From assembly GCA_937891725.1 (NCBI GenBank), contig CALAHL010000860.1:1-7330 (forward strand): a stretch of 7,330 nt of DNA, read 5' to 3'. The notes beneath the pieces are model-generated. The model saw only the letters and a list, made by a program, of their open reading frames with translations. It was not told the DNA's origin and did not search any database. The stretch comes from an uncultured Rhodospirillaceae bacterium. GTDB lineage: Bacteria > Pseudomonadota > Alphaproteobacteria > Thalassobaculales > Thalassobaculaceae. Shown here piece after piece: positions 5,484 to 7,330 of this stretch (its first letter is position 1; each line of letters begins with the position of its first letter). A program made the translations under genes and the position numbers.

Positions 5484-6947
5484 ATGCGTTGGTTGGCATC
5501 TTTTATGGTCGTCTCCGGAGTTCTGGCCGGCGGGTCGGTTCCGAGCCACGGGGCGCCGCTGGTCGCGCAGGACCCGGCCTCGGGGATGTTTAGATCCTCC
5601 ATCATTTCCGTCGCCTACGATGGGCGAGTCCAACGTGCTCAAGGACTGCTGAACAAACTGGGCTATGACGCCGGTCCCGAAGATGGACTGATGGGTGCGA
5701 AGACTCGGTCGGCCCTGCGTCAATTTCAGACCGACCATCGCCTTTCCCGGACGGGAGATGTCAACCGCGAGACCATGGGGGCGCTGCGCACGGAGGCCGA
5801 AAGCGGTGGGTCATCTGGCAATGTCGGGACCCCATCGTCGACCACGACCTCCGCGGAAGATGCCACATCGAAGCGGTTGCTCATTGATATCCAGACAGAA
5901 TTGCGCCGTCGCGGCTATGACGTTCCCGTCGTGAACGGAAGCCTGGATGAGCGCACCAAGCAGGCTATTGCCGATTATCAGCGGGCCGAAGGGCTGCTGG
6001 TGACGGCAGAGCCGTCCGAGCTGTTGCTGGCGCGCATCCGGTCGACCGATGCAGCCTCCGATGGTCTGTCCCGCAGAGAGATGATCAAGCAAATTCAGGC
6101 AAATCTGAACGACCGCGGCTATAGCGCAGGTCCACCAGATGGCCTGCTGGGGCGGTCCACGCAGGACGCAATCCGGACGTATCAGGCGGATGCCGGTCTG
6201 AAGGTCGACGGTGCGGCCAGCGCCGAGCTGTTGGCAAAGCTGAAGGGATCCGACACGGCCGAAACGACTCCGGCCACCCAATCGCCCGCCGCCCAGTCGG
6301 ACGAGCCGCGCGTGCTCATCTCCGACACGTTCGACGATGGCGACTACACGCAAAATGTCAGATGGCAGGTTCTTCAAGGCACGTTTTCGGTCCGGGACGG
6401 CAAGCTGTTAAGCGACATCGCGGGAACGAGCGACACTGCGGCCAAATCGCCAGAGGACTTTGCCCGGCAGATCTTAAAGGGCGTTCTTGAGCAGGCAGCC
6501 GACCTTCCCGCGGCATCCAAGGTGCCGCCGGCCGCCATCGTTACCTACGCCAAGATTCCGAATACCTTCAACGTGCGTTCTCGGTTCACGGTCAGCGGCG
6601 ACACATCGGTGCGCCTGAACCTCGGGGTCTTTCAAAACACAGCGAACTCCGGATATCGGGTCGCCCTTGGGAACGGTCTCGTGGAACTGATCGCGGTCGA
6701 AGACGGGCGGGACAGCCGCTTGGTGGCGCGCGCGAACACGGGCTGGGACATTGCCACCGGTTCAGTTCAGCATGTTGAGTGGAGTCGCACCTCCGACAAT
6801 GTGATGCACGTCTCATTGAACGGACGCACGTTCATCGAGGTTCAGGATACCGGGTTCTCTGACCCGTTCGACGGCATCCTGATCATGAACAGCAGCGGCG
6901 CATGGAGTATCGACGACATCGAAGTAATCTCCTCCGGAGGCAAATAA
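5484..6947 (+). CDS. Exported protein with three peptidoglycan-binding repeats and a C-terminal LamG/DUF1080-like domain
   Basis: The product is 487 residues. A signal peptide is present (MRWLASFMVVSGVLAGG..., likely cleavage near SHG/AP at residues 23-24), so the protein acts in the periplasm or at the surface. Three PG_binding_1-type repeats follow, at about residues 48-103, 131-185 and 199-254. Each has a helix ending in LxxxGY, a PxDGxxGxxT loop, and a helix with AIxxYQ or ALRQFQ; the middle copy is the most diverged (VVNGSLDERT). Low-complexity Ser/Thr/Ala/Pro linkers lie at 106-128 and 256-274. From about 277 the sequence (DTFDDGDYTQNVRW, GTFSVRDGKL, then many beta strands to 482) looks like a concanavalin/LamG or DUF1080-like beta-sandwich; that call is from pattern only. 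There is no recognisable peptidase, amidase or transpeptidase motif, so it is probably a wall-anchoring or glycan-binding protein rather than an enzyme. GAGGGG at 5470-5475, 8 nt before the ATG, supports the start. Confidence 0.88.
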   Translation: MRWLASFMVVSGVLAGGSVPSHGAPLVAQDPASGMFRSSIISVAYDGRVQRAQGLLNKLGYDAGPEDGLMGAKTRSALRQFQTDHRLSRTGDVNRETMGALRTEAESGGSSGNVGTPSSTTTSAEDATSKRLLIDIQTELRRRGYDVPVVNGSLDERTKQAIADYQRAEGLLVTAEPSELLLARIRSTDAASDGLSRREMIKQIQANLNDRGYSAGPPDGLLGRSTQDAIRTYQADAGLKVDGAASAELLAKLKGSDTAETTPATQSPAAQSDEPRVLISDTFDDGDYTQNVRWQVLQGTFSVRDGKLLSDIAGTSDTAAKSPEDFARQILKGVLEQAADLPAASKVPPAAIVTYAKIPNTFNVRSRFTVSGDTSVRLNLGVFQNTANSGYRVALGNGLVELIAVEDGRDSRLVARANTGWDIATGSVQHVEWSRTSDNVMHVSLNGRTFIEVQDTGFSDPFDGILIMNSSGAWSIDDIEVISSGGK

Positions 6948-6951
6948 AGTT

Positions 6952-6997
6952 ACGGTCGATCATTCTGGGTCGCTTTGCGGGTCCGAATGATCGCCGT
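6952..6997. terminator. Candidate bidirectional terminator hairpin between convergent genes
   Basis: The arms CGATCATTC (6957-6965) and GAATGATCG (6985-6993) are perfectly complementary. Beyond a single bulged T at 6956 the pairing continues with ACGG (6952-6955) and CCGT (6994-6997), for 13 pairs in all. The 19-nt loop contains a small CGC-TTT-GCG hairpin. It begins 5 bases after the stop of the peptidoglycan-binding gene and lies downstream of the convergent partial gene too. Neither side has a clear run of T, so it may be a Rho-assisted or mRNA-stabilising stem rather than a canonical intrinsic terminator. Confidence 0.45.
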
Positions 6998-7041
6998 CTA
7001 GGTTAGGTGAGCCACCTCTGATCGTTTGGATGTTCCCGTTC

Positions 7042-7330
7042 CTAAGGCTTGCACTCTGGATTCCCGAATCTGCTCAGGCACAGATCGATTACGCAGGCGT
7101 TGATGCGCGGCGTTCGCTTGGGCTCGTTGAGGTCGAAATTCTTGACCACCGGATAGGTCACCGGGACCCGGCGTGTCTGCTGCACGCAGTTCGTAATACT
7201 GTTGTTGGTGGTACATACGGTTTCGCCGGTGAAACGCTCTTCATAGCGGGTTTCATTGACGAGCCTCTGCTCGATCCGCTCGGGGATTCGCGCATACCAC
7301 TCCGCGCGGCAGGCGTCCCGCGCCTGGTAG
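7042..7330 (-). CDS. Cysteine-rich protein of unknown function, C-terminal part only
   Basis: A reading frame on the minus strand enters from the right edge (first whole codon at 7327-7329) and stays open for 95 codons to the TAG at 7042-7044; its start lies outside the window. The other minus-strand frame entering from the edge that I read meets a stop within about 80 bases. The visible part has six cysteines (positions 7, 39, 48, 79, 84 and 93 of the fragment), a charged helix-like start (CRAEWYARIPERIEQRL), a Thr/Asn-rich middle (TVCTTNNSITNCVQQ) and the ending LCLSRFGNPECKP. An even number of spaced cysteines suggests disulfides and so an exported protein, but the signal sequence would be outside the window. 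I do not recognise the family. It is convergent with the peptidoglycan-binding gene, with 94 nt between them that include the hairpin. Confidence 0.65.
   Translation of the reverse strand, partial: YQARDACRAEWYARIPERIEQRLVNETRYEERFTGETVCTTNNSITNCVQQTRRVPVTYPVVKNFDLNEPKRTPRINACVIDLCLSRFGNPECKP

Noticed and set aside
7005..7017. Small hairpin AGGTG-AGC-CACCT downstream of the right-edge gene
   Set aside because: A five-pair stem without a following T-run is too weak to call as a terminator on its own.

Overview
The window is about 60% GC over most of its length, densely coded, and reads like ordinary chromosome of an alphaproteobacterium, possibly a Rhodospirillales-like or marine lineage. That placement is an inference from codon and base usage and from the kinds of genes present. 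There is no rRNA or tRNA gene, no taxonomic marker, and no sign of phage, transposon or CRISPR. I recognise eight protein-coding genes. Gene-free stretches are all shorter than 300 bases.

Layout from left to right: (1) a plus-strand gene for a small SpoIIAA/STAS-like protein, more AT-rich than everything else here; (2) convergent to it, a minus-strand pair, a TauD/TfdA-type 2-oxoglutarate dioxygenase followed 12 nt later by a GFA/CENP-V-fold zinc protein; (3) divergent from that pair, a plus-strand gene for an exported DUF4344-type zinc metallopeptidase; (4) convergent to it with only 4 nt between, a minus-strand pair in which an IlvD/Edd-family (sugar-acid type) dehydratase precedes a short-chain dehydrogenase/reductase (SDR) homologue by 15 nt; (5) divergent from the dehydratase, a plus-strand gene for an exported protein with three peptidoglycan-binding repeats and a C-terminal LamG/DUF1080-like beta-sandwich; (6) convergent to it, the 3' part of a cysteine-rich minus-strand gene that runs off the right edge.

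Functionally the window combines two small catabolic two-gene operons with cell-envelope proteins. The dehydratase probably converts an aldonic acid (for example a pentonate) to the 2-keto-3-deoxy acid. Its SDR partner is unusual because it lacks the Tyr and Lys of the SDR active site. The dioxygenase/GFA pair suggests oxidation of a small substrate followed by handling of an aldehyde or thiol product, but the substrate cannot be read from sequence. I do not see a novel multi-gene system. The most interesting observation is the SDR with a replaced YxxxK motif coupled to a sugar-acid dehydratase.
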